Shown: positions 1-8,735, counted from the first letter of the stretch. The stretch is 54,705 nucleotides of DNA from Bacillota bacterium (GCA_023395595.1 JAEWYO010000057.1:1-54705); one strand, 5' to 3'. The notes: a model not told the origin generated them from the letters alone. A program made the numbers and translations.

Positions 1-450
1 ACAATCATCAGCCTCCTCTGCCTTGTGGGCGTGGTGGTCTATCTCATCCTCTCGTGGAATACGATTCCCGACAAAATCCCTGCGCACTACAACGCGGCGG
101 GCGAAGTCAACCGCTGGGGCAGTAAGAACGAGCTGATCGTGCTGCCGATCATCAGCTGGCTGATGTTCGGGCTGATCACGCTGATTGAGCGTTATCCGTC
201 GGTTTGGAACACGGGTGTGCACATCACGCCGGAGAACCGTGACGCGGTCTATCGCCTGCTGAAAAACATGATCGCGGTGGTTAAGATGTTTGTGCTTGCG
301 ATGTTTGGCAGCATCACGGTGATCTCATCGTTGAGCCTGAGCCTGCCGGTGTGGTTTATCTTGGGCTTTATCGTGCTGCTCTTCGGGTCGATTGCGTATT
401 TTATCGTGCGGATCACGCGGATGCGAACCGAATCCCCGATGGAATCATAA
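1..450 (+). CDS. DUF1648-type membrane protein, 5' end missing
   Basis: The open frame runs in from the window edge (codons from base 1 read TIISLLCLVG), so the N terminus is missing and the GTG at 25 is probably internal. The first segment is a membrane helix, followed by the DUF1648 signature around IPDKIPAHYNAAGEVNRWGS, which is also the N-terminal part of SdpI-type immunity proteins. Two or three more hydrophobic segments follow, and the protein ends in a short charged tail. DUF1648 proteins are integral membrane proteins of mostly unknown function. A strong terminator directly follows, so this gene ends its own transcript and is not part of the fhs operon. Family call is firm; function is unknown. 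Confidence 0.8.
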   Translation, partial: TIISLLCLVGVVVYLILSWNTIPDKIPAHYNAAGEVNRWGSKNELIVLPIISWLMFGLITLIERYPSVWNTGVHITPENRDAVYRLLKNMIAVVKMFVLAMFGSITVISSLSLSLPVWFILGFIVLLFGSIAYFIVRITRMRTESPMES

Positions 451-454
451 CAGC

Positions 455-486
455 AGGGCGTGTCCGGCGGCGGATGCGCCTTTTTT
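455..486 (+). terminator. Intrinsic terminator after the DUF1648 gene
   Basis: The GC-rich stem pairs GGCG-TG-TCCG with CGGA-TG-CGCC around a GCGG loop and is followed by six T residues. It lies five bases after the stop codon. Confidence 0.85.
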
Positions 487-523
487 ATTTGGTCGCGGTC
501 TGGTGGACGTGCGCGACTAAGCG

Positions 524-553
524 TTGACGCGCGGGCGTGAATAATAATACAAT
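524..553 (+). promoter_or_regulatory. Sigma-70-type promoter for the fhs operon
   Basis: TTGACG at 524-529 and TACAAT at 548-553 are 18 bases apart. Transcription would start near 560 and give an 85-90 base leader with a CCGCCG/CGGCGG stem-loop before the fhs ribosome site. Confidence 0.65.
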
Positions 554-646
554 GATACATGGCGAAAACCGCCGGATAGCGCGGCGGTGGATCGCATAAA
601 ATGCGAAAAGAACACGGGCAGCCGCCCGAATACAAGGAGAAACCGG

Positions 647-2323
647 ATGAACCACCAGACCGACATCGAAATCGCACAGTCTGCTCAACCATTGCCGATT
701 CTGGAGATTGCCCGCGCGCTGGAGATCGACGAGCGGTTTGTGGAACAATATGGGCACAGCAAGGCGAAGATTGACTACAACCTGCTCAACGAACTCGACG
801 GAAAACCCGACGGCAAGCTGATTCTCGTGACCGCGATTTCGCCGACTCCGGCGGGTGAGGGTAAGACGACAACAACCGTTGGCCTCGCGGACGGGCTTCG
901 TAAGATCGGCAAGCGCGCGGTGGTAGCTCTCAGGGAGCCGTCGCTGGGCCCGGTGTTCGGCATGAAGGGTGGCGCGGCTGGCGGCGGATATGCGCAGGTG
1001 GTGCCGATGGAGGATATCAACCTGCACTTTACGGGCGATTTTCACGCAATCGGTGCGGCGAACAATCTGCTTGCGGCGATGCTGGACAACCATATCTATC
1101 AGGGAAACGCGTTGGGTATCGACCCACGCCGGATCACCTGGAAGCGCTGCGTGGACATGAACGACCGCCAGCTTCGTTTCGTGGTGGATGGCCTCGGCGG
1201 CAGAGTCAACGGCACCCCGCGTGAGGATGGCTACGACATCACGGTCGCGAGCGAGGTCATGGCGGTGCTGTGCCTTGCTTCGGATATTACAGATCTCAAG
1301 AATCGCTTAGGGCGCATCGTCGTCGGCTATACGTATGATGAAAAGCCAGTCACGGCGGGAGACCTGAAGGCGGCGGGCGCGATGGCGGCGCTGCTGAAAG
1401 ACGCGCTCAAGCCGAATCTGGTGCAGACGCTGGAACACACGCCCGCGTTCGTGCACGGCGGCCCATTTGCCAACATCGCCCACGGCTGCAACTCGCTGAC
1501 CGCGACGCGTCTCGCGCTCAAGCTTGGCGACTATGCCGTGACCGAGGCGGGCTTTGGCGCGGATCTCGGCGCGGAGAAATTCATCGACATCAAGTGCCGC
1601 ATGTCGGGGCTCAAGCCCAGCGCGGTGGTCGTGGTTGCGACCGTGCGCGCGCTCAAGCACCACGGCGGTTCACCCAAGGATCAGTTCACGACGGAGAATC
1701 TCGACGCGCTGGAAAAGGGTTTGCCAAACCTGCTCCAGCATGTGGACAACATCCAAAATGTGTTTGGGCTACCATGCGTGGTGGCGATCAACGCGTTCCC
1801 GACCGACACCGCAGCCGAACTCGCGCTGGTGGAGGAACAATGCCGCAAGCAGAATGTTCCCGTTGCGCTCTCGGAAGTCTGGGCAAAGGGCGGCGAAGGC
1901 GGCAAAGCGTTGGCGGAGGCGGTCTGTCGCATCGCGGAGGGTGAAAACCATTTTACGCAGAGTTACGGGCTGGAGTTGACCATCGAGCAGAAGATCGAGG
2001 CGATCGTCAAGCGCGTGTATCGCGGAGACGGCGTCACCTTCAGCCCCGAAGCGAAGAAGCAGGCAAAGCAGCTTGCCGACCTCGGCTTTGGCAATCTGCC
2101 GGTGTGCATGGCGAAGACGCAATATTCGTTTTCGGACAATGCCGCGCTGCTCGGCGCGCCGCGGGGTTTCACGCTCAACGTGCGCCAGCTCAAGGTCAGC
2201 GCGGGCGCGGGGTTCATCGTCGCGCTCACGGGGGACATCATGACCATGCCTGGTCTACCGAAATCGCCCGCCGCCGAGCGAATCGACGTGGACGAAACCG
2301 GCAAGATCAGCGGGCTGTTTTAA
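647..2323 (+). CDS. fhs: Formate-tetrahydrofolate ligase
   Basis: This 558-residue enzyme makes 10-formyl-tetrahydrofolate from formate, ATP and THF in the cytoplasm; the length is usual for the family. The N-terminal half carries the P-loop TPAGEGKTTTTVGL and a glycine-rich segment with FGMKGGAAGGG. The frame is open from 587, but ATG 647 is preceded by AAGGAG at 634-639 with ideal spacing and gives the family N terminus, so I use it. folD begins 26 bases downstream, which makes a one-carbon operon. In acetogens the enzyme works in the Wood-Ljungdahl methyl branch and elsewhere it supplies purine and formyl-Met synthesis; the window does not decide between these. Confidence 0.97.
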   Translation: MNHQTDIEIAQSAQPLPILEIARALEIDERFVEQYGHSKAKIDYNLLNELDGKPDGKLILVTAISPTPAGEGKTTTTVGLADGLRKIGKRAVVALREPSLGPVFGMKGGAAGGGYAQVVPMEDINLHFTGDFHAIGAANNLLAAMLDNHIYQGNALGIDPRRITWKRCVDMNDRQLRFVVDGLGGRVNGTPREDGYDITVASEVMAVLCLASDITDLKNRLGRIVVGYTYDEKPVTAGDLKAAGAMAALLKDALKPNLVQTLEHTPAFVHGGPFANIAHGCNSLTATRLALKLGDYAVTEAGFGADLGAEKFIDIKCRMSGLKPSAVVVVATVRALKHHGGSPKDQFTTENLDALEKGLPNLLQHVDNIQNVFGLPCVVAINAFPTDTAAELALVEEQCRKQNVPVALSEVWAKGGEGGKALAEAVCRIAEGENHFTQSYGLELTIEQKIEAIVKRVYRGDGVTFSPEAKKQAKQLADLGFGNLPVCMAKTQYSFSDNAALLGAPRGFTLNVRQLKVSAGAGFIVALTGDIMTMPGLPKSPAAERIDVDETGKISGLF

Positions 2324-2349
2324 GCAATCGAGCGGAGGAGGGACACGCA

Positions 2350-3207
2350 ATGGCAACACTGCTTCGGGGTGCGGAGGTCGTCTCTGCGCTGAACGAGAAA
2401 ATCCAGGCGGACGTTGCCGCGCTAAAAATGCGCGGCGTTTTGCCAACGCTTGCGATTCTCCGCGTCGGCGAAAAGCCGGACGACCTTGCCTATGAGCGGG
2501 GCGCGATGAAGCGCGCGGAGACGGTCGGCGTCGCGATTCGCCAGATCGTGCTGCCGGAGACGGTATCGCAGGAGGCGCTGCTAAGCGAAATCGCGCAGAT
2601 CAACGCGGACAATACCATCCACGGCTGCTTGATGCTCCGCCCGCTGCCCAAACACATCGACGATTCTATCGTGCGGGAAGCGCTGCTGCCGGAAAAAGAT
2701 ATCGACGGCATCACGGAGGGGTCTCTTGCGGGCGTGTTCGCGGGAACAAAGCGCGGCTTTCCGCCGTGTACCGCCAAGGCATGTATGGAGATGCTGGCGC
2801 ATTACAACATCGATCCTGCGGGCAAAAACGCCGTGGTGATCGGAAGGTCCCTTGTGATCGGTAAACCCGTTGCGATGATGCTGCTGCAGCAAAACGCGAC
2901 CGTGACCATCTGCCACACGCGGACGAAGGACATGCCATCCGTGACAAAACGCGCGGAGATTTTGATCGTCGCCGCCGGAAAACCCGGCGTAATCGGCGCG
3001 GAATATGTCTCCGCCGGGCAGACGGTGCTGGATGTTGGCATCAACTTCACCAGCGAAGGCAAGATGGTCGGCGATGCGGACTTTTCCGCCGTGGAGCCAA
3101 TCGTTGGCGCAATCACGCCCGTGCCGGGCGGGGTTGGCACCGTCACCACGTCCGTGCTCATGGCGCATGTTGTAGAGGCGGCGAATCGCGCGATTACACG
3201 CAAATAA
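2350..3207 (+). CDS. folD: Methylene-THF dehydrogenase / methenyl-THF cyclohydrolase
   Basis: The 285-residue FolD-family protein interconverts methylene-, methenyl- and formyl-THF next to Fhs. ATG 2350 follows GGAGGAGGG with good spacing; the longer frame from 2104 lies inside fhs and is not the start. Conserved segments are DDLAYERGAMKR (residues 44-55), PPCTAKAC, the cofactor loop VIGRSLVIGKPVAMMLL and the C-terminal ITPVPGGVGTVT. In the usual Tyr-x-x-x-Lys active-site motif the Lys, essential for cyclohydrolase activity in E. coli FolD, is Ala52 here; Lys54 follows two positions later. The two-step activity is therefore inferred from family membership, and cyclohydrolase may be weak or supplied by another enzyme. 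Confidence 0.93.
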   Translation: MATLLRGAEVVSALNEKIQADVAALKMRGVLPTLAILRVGEKPDDLAYERGAMKRAETVGVAIRQIVLPETVSQEALLSEIAQINADNTIHGCLMLRPLPKHIDDSIVREALLPEKDIDGITEGSLAGVFAGTKRGFPPCTAKACMEMLAHYNIDPAGKNAVVIGRSLVIGKPVAMMLLQQNATVTICHTRTKDMPSVTKRAEILIVAAGKPGVIGAEYVSAGQTVLDVGINFTSEGKMVGDADFSAVEPIVGAITPVPGGVGTVTTSVLMAHVVEAANRAITRK

Positions 3208-3235
3208 TTTTAAGAGAGATCGGGGGGGATCTATC

Positions 3236-4105
3236 TTGAAACAAAGTAGAATACGAAGTTTCTTATTTACGATCATCGTCTATGCCCTCGCGCTGGTGGT
3301 AGGGTTGTTTGTCTATGGGCGGATGCGCGGCGGCGTGCTGTTTCGCGTGTTTGCGGCGGATATTGCCGCGACGCTGTTTCTTTTCTTAGTGAGTTTGCCT
3401 CTGGAGAATGCTTCGGTGTATGATCCATACTGGTCGGTGGCACCGATCGTGATTTTGCCGCTGGCGATGCGCGAGTTCGGCGTTTGGAACGCGGGAACCG
3501 TCGCGCTTTTGTGTTGCGTGACCTATTGGGGTATTCGCCTGACCGCCAATTGGGCGTATACCTTTCAGGGATATGACCATCAGGATTGGCGCTATACCAT
3601 GCTGCGGGAGAGATCCGGCGCGTTCTATCCGCTGGTGAGCTTGTTTGGTATCATGCTCTTTCCGACCTTGGTGGTGTTCTTTTGCCTGCTGCCCGCGCTG
3701 CACTATATCCAGTTTGGCGGGATCAATCTCGTCACGCTGCTGGGTTTCGCGCTGTGCGTCAGCGCGGCAACGCTTCAGTTGGTTGCGGATGTGCAGCTGC
3801 ATCGTTTTCAGCGGCAGGCGAATAACCGCGGGCAGATCATCCGCCACGGGGTCTGGCGGCATGCGCGCCACCCGAATTACTTGGGTGAAATCCTGATGTG
3901 GTGGGGTGTGTTTGTGGTGCTGCTCTCGGTGCAGCCCTCACTCTGGCCGCTGGGCATCGGCGCGCTGACCAACACGCTGATGTTTCTGTTCATCAGCATC
4001 CCGATGGCGGAATCCCGCATGGCAGGATATAAGGAAGGGTTTGACCGCTATGTGCAGGAGACCAACCGCCTGCTGCCGATCGCGCTCAAGCACGAGAAGG
4101 CGTAA
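3236..4105 (+). CDS. DUF1295 membrane protein, steroid-reductase/methyltransferase fold
   Basis: The 289-residue protein has about seven hydrophobic helices. Its C-terminal part holds the signature WRHARHPNYLGE (about residues 204-215), typical of DUF1295 and the isoprenylcysteine methyltransferase / steroid 5-alpha-reductase fold. The start is TTG 3236 behind a G-rich AGATCGGGGGGG Shine-Dalgarno region. It follows folD by 28 bases on the same strand, so it is probably read through from the one-carbon operon, but nothing links it to folate chemistry. The substrate cannot be inferred; an NADPH-dependent reductase or a lipid methyltransferase are the family alternatives. Confidence 0.85.
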   Translation: MKQSRIRSFLFTIIVYALALVVGLFVYGRMRGGVLFRVFAADIAATLFLFLVSLPLENASVYDPYWSVAPIVILPLAMREFGVWNAGTVALLCCVTYWGIRLTANWAYTFQGYDHQDWRYTMLRERSGAFYPLVSLFGIMLFPTLVVFFCLLPALHYIQFGGINLVTLLGFALCVSAATLQLVADVQLHRFQRQANNRGQIIRHGVWRHARHPNYLGEILMWWGVFVVLLSVQPSLWPLGIGALTNTLMFLFISIPMAESRMAGYKEGFDRYVQETNRLLPIALKHEKA

Positions 4106-4134
4106 CGGCAGTGGCAAGAGGAGGAAGGTGCGCC

Positions 4135-4581
4135 TTGGAGATCAAGCAAATTTGCGAGAACAAGAAACAGTTTCTGGAGTTGCTGTTGCTGGCGGATGAG
4201 CAGGAATCGATGATCGATCGCTATCTTGAGCGCGGACAGCTCTTAGCGCTGTATGACGACGGGGACCTGAAGAGTGTCTGCGTGGTGACGCAGGAGAGCG
4301 AGACCGAGTGCGAACTGAAGAACATCGCGACGTATGAAGCGTGCCATGGTAAAGGATACGGCAGCAAGCTCTTGCAGCATATTTTTTCGCACTATCGCGG
4401 AAAATATCGGGACATGACCGTTGGAACAGGGGATAGCCCGTGGATTTTGCGGTTTTACGAGAAAAACGGGTTCCAGATTTCCCATCGGTTGAAGAATTTC
4501 TTTACCGACAACTATGACCATCCAATGTTTGACAACGGGATTCAATTGGTGGATATGGTGTATTTGAAAAGGTCTTTATAG
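4135..4581 (+). CDS. GNAT-family N-acetyltransferase
   Basis: The 148-residue protein carries the acetyl-CoA site as KGYGSKLLQH and the C-terminal GNAT motif WILRFYEKNGF. The frame is open from GTG 4111, but AGGAGGA at 4119-4125 lies nine bases before TTG 4135, so the shorter start giving LEIKQICENKK is preferred. Substrate is unknown. It is the last gene before the tandem terminator array and probably the end of the fhs transcript. Confidence 0.87.
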   Translation: MEIKQICENKKQFLELLLLADEQESMIDRYLERGQLLALYDDGDLKSVCVVTQESETECELKNIATYEACHGKGYGSKLLQHIFSHYRGKYRDMTVGTGDSPWILRFYEKNGFQISHRLKNFFTDNYDHPMFDNGIQLVDMVYLKRSL

Positions 4582-4610
4582 GCAGAGAGTCACTCTACAA
4601 AAACGAATAT

Positions 4611-4939
4611 AGCAACAAAAAACCGTCCAATTACTTGAGCGGTTTTTCGCGAAAAACACCAAATAAAAAATGAATCTCTTTATTTTTTATCTCCCAATTC
4701 ACGCAAGCAACAAAAAACCGTCCAATCACTTGGGCGGTTTTTCGCGAGAAACACCAAATAAAAAATAAATCTCTTTATTTTTTATCTCCCGATTCACGCA
4801 AGCAACAAAAAACCGTCCAATTACTTGGGCGGTTTTTCGCGAGAAACACCAAATAAAAAATTAAACTCTTTATTTTTTATCTCCCGATTCACGCAAGCAA
4901 CAAAAAACCGTCCAATCACTTGGGCGGTTTTTCGCGAGA
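4611..4939. repeat. Tandem array of 95-bp units, each with a bidirectional terminator
   Basis: Units begin with AGCAACAAAAAACCGTCC at 4611, 4706, 4801 and 4896, an exact 95-base period. The fourth copy stops after about 44 bases. Every unit holds the hairpin AAAAACCGTCCAA/TTGGGCGGTTTTT, with a T run on one side and an A run on the other, so it can terminate on either strand. The three full units also carry an AT-rich inverted repeat (ATAAAAAA/TTTTTTAT). Copies differ by a few bases. The array separates the convergent GNAT (+) and rhodanese (-) genes. Confidence 0.93.
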
Positions 4940-4993
4940 TAGGAACAACATGGGGGTTCGACTCTGGGGGTAGTTCTGTTCTGCGATCAAAAT

Positions 4994-5416
4994 TTATTCT
5001 GTGACGACTTCATACGGCCAATCGATGATGCCGCCGAAATCCACTACGTTGGTATAGCCCATAGCGATGAGCTTCTTCGCCGCCTGCGCGCTGCGGTTGC
5101 CGCTGCGACAATAGACGAGAATCTCCGCGTCAAGGTCAGGCAGCAATTCAGGCTGCTTGTCAATGATCGTCTCGTTGGGCACGAGGATTGCGCCCGCGAT
5201 ATGACCCGCGTCAAACTCTTCCTTCGTGCGCACATCAAGAATTACAATCTCATCTCCGCTGTCTATGCGTGCCTTTGCGTCTGCGGCGGAGATTTTTTTG
5301 TATTCCGCCGTCGGTGCAGGAGAAGGTGTTTCTTCGACCTTTGCTGCGGGAGCGGCGCAGGCGGATAGCGTCAGCGCGGAGAGCGCGAGGAGAAACAATC
5401 GACTAAGCTTTTTCAT
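4994..5416 (-). CDS. Rhodanese-domain lipoprotein
   Basis: The 140-residue protein has a signal peptide with lipobox LSAC (lipidated Cys20), a short Pro/Thr linker and one rhodanese domain from about residue 40. The active-site loop VYCRSGNRS contains Cys103. The domain moves sulfane sulfur or acts as a thiol/redox carrier; the signal peptide places it on the outer face of the membrane. The ferredoxin gene lies 36 bases upstream on the same strand, so the two form a small operon, which suggests extracytoplasmic sulfur or redox chemistry. Substrate unknown. Confidence 0.92.
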   Translation of the reverse strand: MKKLSRLFLLALSALTLSACAAPAAKVEETPSPAPTAEYKKISAADAKARIDSGDEIVILDVRTKEEFDAGHIAGAILVPNETIIDKQPELLPDLDAEILVYCRSGNRSAQAAKKLIAMGYTNVVDFGGIIDWPYEVVTE

Positions 5417-5452
5417 AGGGAAAACTCCTTGCTACGGTGGGGTATGTGAATG

Positions 5453-5704
5453 TTAGGCCAGCGAGATTGCGCCCATCGGGCAATAGCGCACGCACTTGCC
5501 GCACTTGATGCATTTGTCCATGTCTGCGGTCGGCGCACTGAAGCGAACCTGAGAGAGTGCCTCAACGGGACAAACCCGAACGGAAGGGCAAGGATGGTTT
5601 TCCGGGCAACGGTTGCGGTTCACGCGGATGACTGCATCCGCACCAGCGGGCTGTTTCTGCTCCGGCTCACCGCCGAACATCTGGCTCCAAATACTGTTAC
5701 TCAA
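5453..5704 (-). CDS. Small 4Fe-4S ferredoxin-like protein
   Basis: The 83-residue protein has seven cysteines. The second motif is classical (CIKCGKCVRYCP, Cys65, 68, 71, 75). The first is irregular (CPENHPCPSVRVCP, Cys33, 39, 45), so one complete [4Fe-4S] cluster is certain and a second is doubtful. The start is TTG 5704 behind a weak GAGGT; the N terminus MSNSIWSQMFGG has no signal peptide, so the protein is cytoplasmic. It is co-transcribed with the downstream rhodanese lipoprotein. Confidence 0.88.
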   Translation of the reverse strand: MSNSIWSQMFGGEPEQKQPAGADAVIRVNRNRCPENHPCPSVRVCPVEALSQVRFSAPTADMDKCIKCGKCVRYCPMGAISLA

Positions 5705-5799
5705 GCAAATACCTCACAACAAATCTTATATTGTTTTCTCTAGGTTAAAGCTTTTGCGATTTTGTAACCGTAACCAAGTCACGAAAGAACACCACTTTC

Positions 5800-5828
5800 T
5801 TGCGTGAAAGCGGGAAATTTGGTATGAT
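5800..5828 (+). promoter_or_regulatory. Probable promoter of the first diguanylate cyclase
   Basis: TTGCGT at 5800-5805 and TATGAT at 5823-5828 are separated by 17 bases, about 65 bases before the start codon. The -35 box is weak. Confidence 0.5.
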
Positions 5829-5892
5829 CTGACTATATTCCGCTGCGGATTTATGCAGAATCATCCGGCGGACAAAGCAGGTATTTTTCGGT

Positions 5893-6999
5893 ATGGAGAA
5901 GCGGACAACTCGGCTGACACCGACGCAGATTCAAAGCCAAATGCGACACGAGCAGCTGGCGAAGATGTTTTTTGCGGGTCTGGCATGCTGCGCCATTGGC
6001 GCAATTGGCATGGGTGTGCTCGGTTACTTCTATATTATGACCATCTTCCTGAGCGTCATCCTCTCAATGTTTGTTTCCGTCTTTCTCATGCAGCGCGGAA
6101 CAATTTCCGAGGAGACCGCTGGCGTAATACCGATGGTGATTCTGTGCTTTGTCTATACGCCTGCCATTTGGTTTACCTTTAACGGTTTGATGGGTGGCGC
6201 GCCCTATCAGGCGCTACTCTTTATCGCGATGATCCTGCTTTCTTATTATGACAGGCCGCTGCGCGTGCTGATCTCCACCTACATCGGCGAGATTGTCTTG
6301 CTGCTGGCTGTGTGGCTTGCGTCGTTTGGGTGGAAGCCGCCGTTCCCGCATGTTTGGGGTACGCTGTTTTCGTTCCTGCTTGCAATTGTGCTGATCATTC
6401 TCTTCCTGCAAAAGTCCAAACAACAGCATCTGGAGATCAACGAAGACCTGCTCGATCAATCCAGCCGGGATTCGGTGACGCAGCTTTATAACCGCAGGGC
6501 GATGGAAGGCATTCTTGAGCGGCAGGAGAACGGCTTCCAAGAACATGGCTGCGATTATATCGTCATCATGCTGGATATTGACGACTTCAAACAGATCAAC
6601 GATCACTACGGGCATACGCTCGGAGATTCGGTGCTGCGCAGTGTTGCGGAGCGAATCTCCGGCGCGATTCGGGAGCAGGACTTCGCCGCGCGCTATGGCG
6701 GGGATGAATTCTTAATCGCGCTCACGGTCAACGGAGAAGAGCATGCAAACCGCATCTATGAGCGCATCACCTCCAATGTTTGCCGTATCAACGGCTATGC
6801 GTTTGACGTACTCGTCAGCGCGGGCAGCGCCAGAAGGAAGGAAAGCGACTCGCTCGCCGCTCTCGTTGCATTGGCAGATCAACGGATGTACGAGATGAAG
6901 CGTACCCGCGCGGGCAAGAGTAATTGCGACTATCTGGAGGAGGGCGGCCTTTCCGGCGAAGCGGCGGAGGATTCTGCGCATTGGGAGGACGGCATATGA
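5893..6999 (+). CDS. Membrane-bound diguanylate cyclase (GGDEF)
   Basis: The 368-residue protein has six or so N-terminal membrane helices (about residues 25-175), a short linker helix and a GGDEF domain. The catalytic motif is RYGGDEFLIAL near residue 268, with the magnesium/GTP segment MLDIDDFKQINDHYGH. Just upstream of the motif, REQD provides the RxxD inhibitory (I-site) sequence, so product feedback inhibition is expected. It makes cyclic-di-GMP at the membrane in response to an unknown signal. Its stop codon overlaps the ASCH gene start by four bases (ATGA), so the two are translationally coupled. Confidence 0.93.
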   Translation: MEKRTTRLTPTQIQSQMRHEQLAKMFFAGLACCAIGAIGMGVLGYFYIMTIFLSVILSMFVSVFLMQRGTISEETAGVIPMVILCFVYTPAIWFTFNGLMGGAPYQALLFIAMILLSYYDRPLRVLISTYIGEIVLLLAVWLASFGWKPPFPHVWGTLFSFLLAIVLIILFLQKSKQQHLEINEDLLDQSSRDSVTQLYNRRAMEGILERQENGFQEHGCDYIVIMLDIDDFKQINDHYGHTLGDSVLRSVAERISGAIREQDFAARYGGDEFLIALTVNGEEHANRIYERITSNVCRINGYAFDVLVSAGSARRKESDSLAALVALADQRMYEMKRTRAGKSNCDYLEEGGLSGEAAEDSAHWEDGI

Positions 7000-7445
7000 T
7001 GAGCATTGCGCAGTTTTGGCAGGACTATCTGCGGCAAGCGGGCAAGGACCCAAACACGCGATATCTGGAGTGTTTTCATTTTGACGTAAACGAGCGCTCC
7101 GCAAACGAGTTGCTGGCGCTGGTTCTCTCCGGCAAGAAGCGGGCGACGGCGAGCAGCCTCTATGCGTTTCCACCCGGAGAAGCGCCAAAGCCGGGCGATC
7201 TTTCCATCGTGACCGACTGGGACGGCAATCCGCACTGCGTGATTGAGACCAAGGCGGTTCAGGTGATTCCGTTTTGCGAGATGACATTTGAAATCTGCTC
7301 CCGCGAGGGTGAGGATGAATGCCTCGAAACATGGCAGGCTGGGCATAGGCGGTTTTTCACACAGGACGGAGAAGAGATGGGTTACGAGTTTACGGAGGAC
7401 ATGCCCGTCATCTTTGAAGACTTCGAGGTTGTCTACAGCATCTAG
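6996..7445 (+). CDS. ASCH-domain protein
   Basis: The 149-residue protein has the ASCH fold signature: SGKKRATASSLY (about residues 43-54) then PGDLSIVTDWDGNPHCVIETK and the C-terminal PVIFEDFEVVY. ASCH domains are PUA-like and thought to bind RNA or modified nucleosides; some members (YqfB) are N4-acetylcytidine amidohydrolases. ATG 6996 overlaps the preceding stop and follows GGAGG; the longer frame from 6924 lies within the cyclase gene. A terminator follows. Confidence 0.9.
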   Translation: MMSIAQFWQDYLRQAGKDPNTRYLECFHFDVNERSANELLALVLSGKKRATASSLYAFPPGEAPKPGDLSIVTDWDGNPHCVIETKAVQVIPFCEMTFEICSREGEDECLETWQAGHRRFFTQDGEEMGYEFTEDMPVIFEDFEVVYSI

Positions 7446-7460
7446 ACACACAGATAATAG

Positions 7461-7493
7461 CGGCACGCGGGAAAACTCCGGCGTGCCGTTTTT
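7461..7493 (+). terminator. Intrinsic terminator after the ASCH gene
   Basis: CGGCACGC pairs with GCGTGCCG around a 12-base loop and is followed by TTTTT. The reverse strand has no T run, so it serves the plus strand. Confidence 0.85.
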
Positions 7494-7508
7494 GCGTGAG
7501 GTGCGCGA

Positions 7509-8678
7509 TTATTCTTCGATCATTGATTGGGGTTGCGCTTGCGGTTTTTCTCCCTTTGCCAGCAGCAACCCGGATGCGGCGGCGGTCAGCGGCGCGGCGG
7601 CGACGAGGCCGAAGGAACCAACGATGGTATGGATCACCTCGGATGCGACGTATTTATAGTTGAAAACGTTGATCATCGGCGTGCCCTGCGCCATAAACAC
7701 CATCAGCAGCGCGATATAACTGCCGGAATACGCCAAGAGCAGCGTAGTGGTCATTGTTCCCATTGCGGCTCGGCCGACGCGCATGCCGCTCATCATCGCT
7801 TCAAACCGCGAAAGATCGGGCCGTTTGGCAACAACCTCATTTACAGCGGCGGCGATATCGACCGAAAGATCCATCATCGCGCCGCTGGAGCCGATGAAGA
7901 TGCTCGCCATAAAGATTTCCGTCAAGTTCAGATGCTCATATCCGCTATAGAGCAAGCTTTCGGAAAACGACATCACCGCGCCGTGGATGTGAAACGCGTT
8001 TGTGCTGAGCACGCCCAGCGCGGCGGTGACCGCAAGGCCGGAGATCGCACCGATGCAGGAGGCGAGCGTGATTCGGTTGAAGCCGAACACGAGCGCGATG
8101 ATCATGATGATCAGCCCTGTTGTGACCAGCGCGCCGACGAGGATCGGGTTTGCGCCGTTGAGGCTCAGCGGAACGAGAATCTTCCAGATGGACAGCACGG
8201 AGAGGATAAACGAGAGAACGGCGCGAAGCCCCGTCCATCCGGCAAAGACGATCAGCAACGCAAAAAACGCCAGCAACAACCAGATTTCACCGCTGATGCG
8301 ATAGTGGTCAATCATGCTGACCGAGGCGACGGCGCCATCCTCCGTACTCACGAGCACAAGCGCGGTTTCGCCCGCCTTGTAGATTTTGTCCTGCTCAAAC
8401 GAGCCGTTGAGCATGTTTCCTGCGCGGTGGGTTTCGTCTTTGTGGCTGCCGCCGAGGAGTTGCACGGTGCAGCTTTGCTCACCGGAGCGGACGAGTCCCG
8501 TGTCCTTGATCGTGCTGTCGTCTGTGGAGACGATGTGCGCGGGGACGCGTTCCTCACTTGCAAGCTGGCCTGCGCCGGCGTTCTCATAGCCGGTTGGCAG
8601 CAGGAGCAGAACCGCAATCAGCACGATGCAGATGGCGGAAGAGAGCCAGTTTCGCTTTTTGGTCTCGGTTTTCGTCAT
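7509..8678 (-). CDS. YibE/F family membrane protein
   Basis: The 389-residue protein has an N-terminal helix, an extracytoplasmic soluble stretch (about residues 35-130) and then seven or eight helices rich in Gly, Ala and Ser. Family landmarks include GLRAVLSFILSVLSIWKILVP and the conserved AMMDLSVDIAAAVNEV segment. YibE/F proteins are common in Firmicutes; a transporter or processing role has been suggested but not proven. It lies 121 bases downstream of the alkaline phosphatase gene on the same strand. Confidence 0.9.
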   Translation of the reverse strand: MTKTETKKRNWLSSAICIVLIAVLLLLPTGYENAGAGQLASEERVPAHIVSTDDSTIKDTGLVRSGEQSCTVQLLGGSHKDETHRAGNMLNGSFEQDKIYKAGETALVLVSTEDGAVASVSMIDHYRISGEIWLLLAFFALLIVFAGWTGLRAVLSFILSVLSIWKILVPLSLNGANPILVGALVTTGLIIMIIALVFGFNRITLASCIGAISGLAVTAALGVLSTNAFHIHGAVMSFSESLLYSGYEHLNLTEIFMASIFIGSSGAMMDLSVDIAAAVNEVVAKRPDLSRFEAMMSGMRVGRAAMGTMTTTLLLAYSGSYIALLMVFMAQGTPMINVFNYKYVASEVIHTIVGSFGLVAAAPLTAAASGLLLAKGEKPQAQPQSMIEE

Positions 8679-8735
8679 TTCGTTTTCCTCATATTCTACC
8701 GGCTTTCACCGGGTGTTTTCGGTTTATACGGCGTT

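Noticed and set aside
4611..4939. CRISPR array
   Set aside because: The 95-bp units are repeated in full with no unique spacers, and no cas gene is near.
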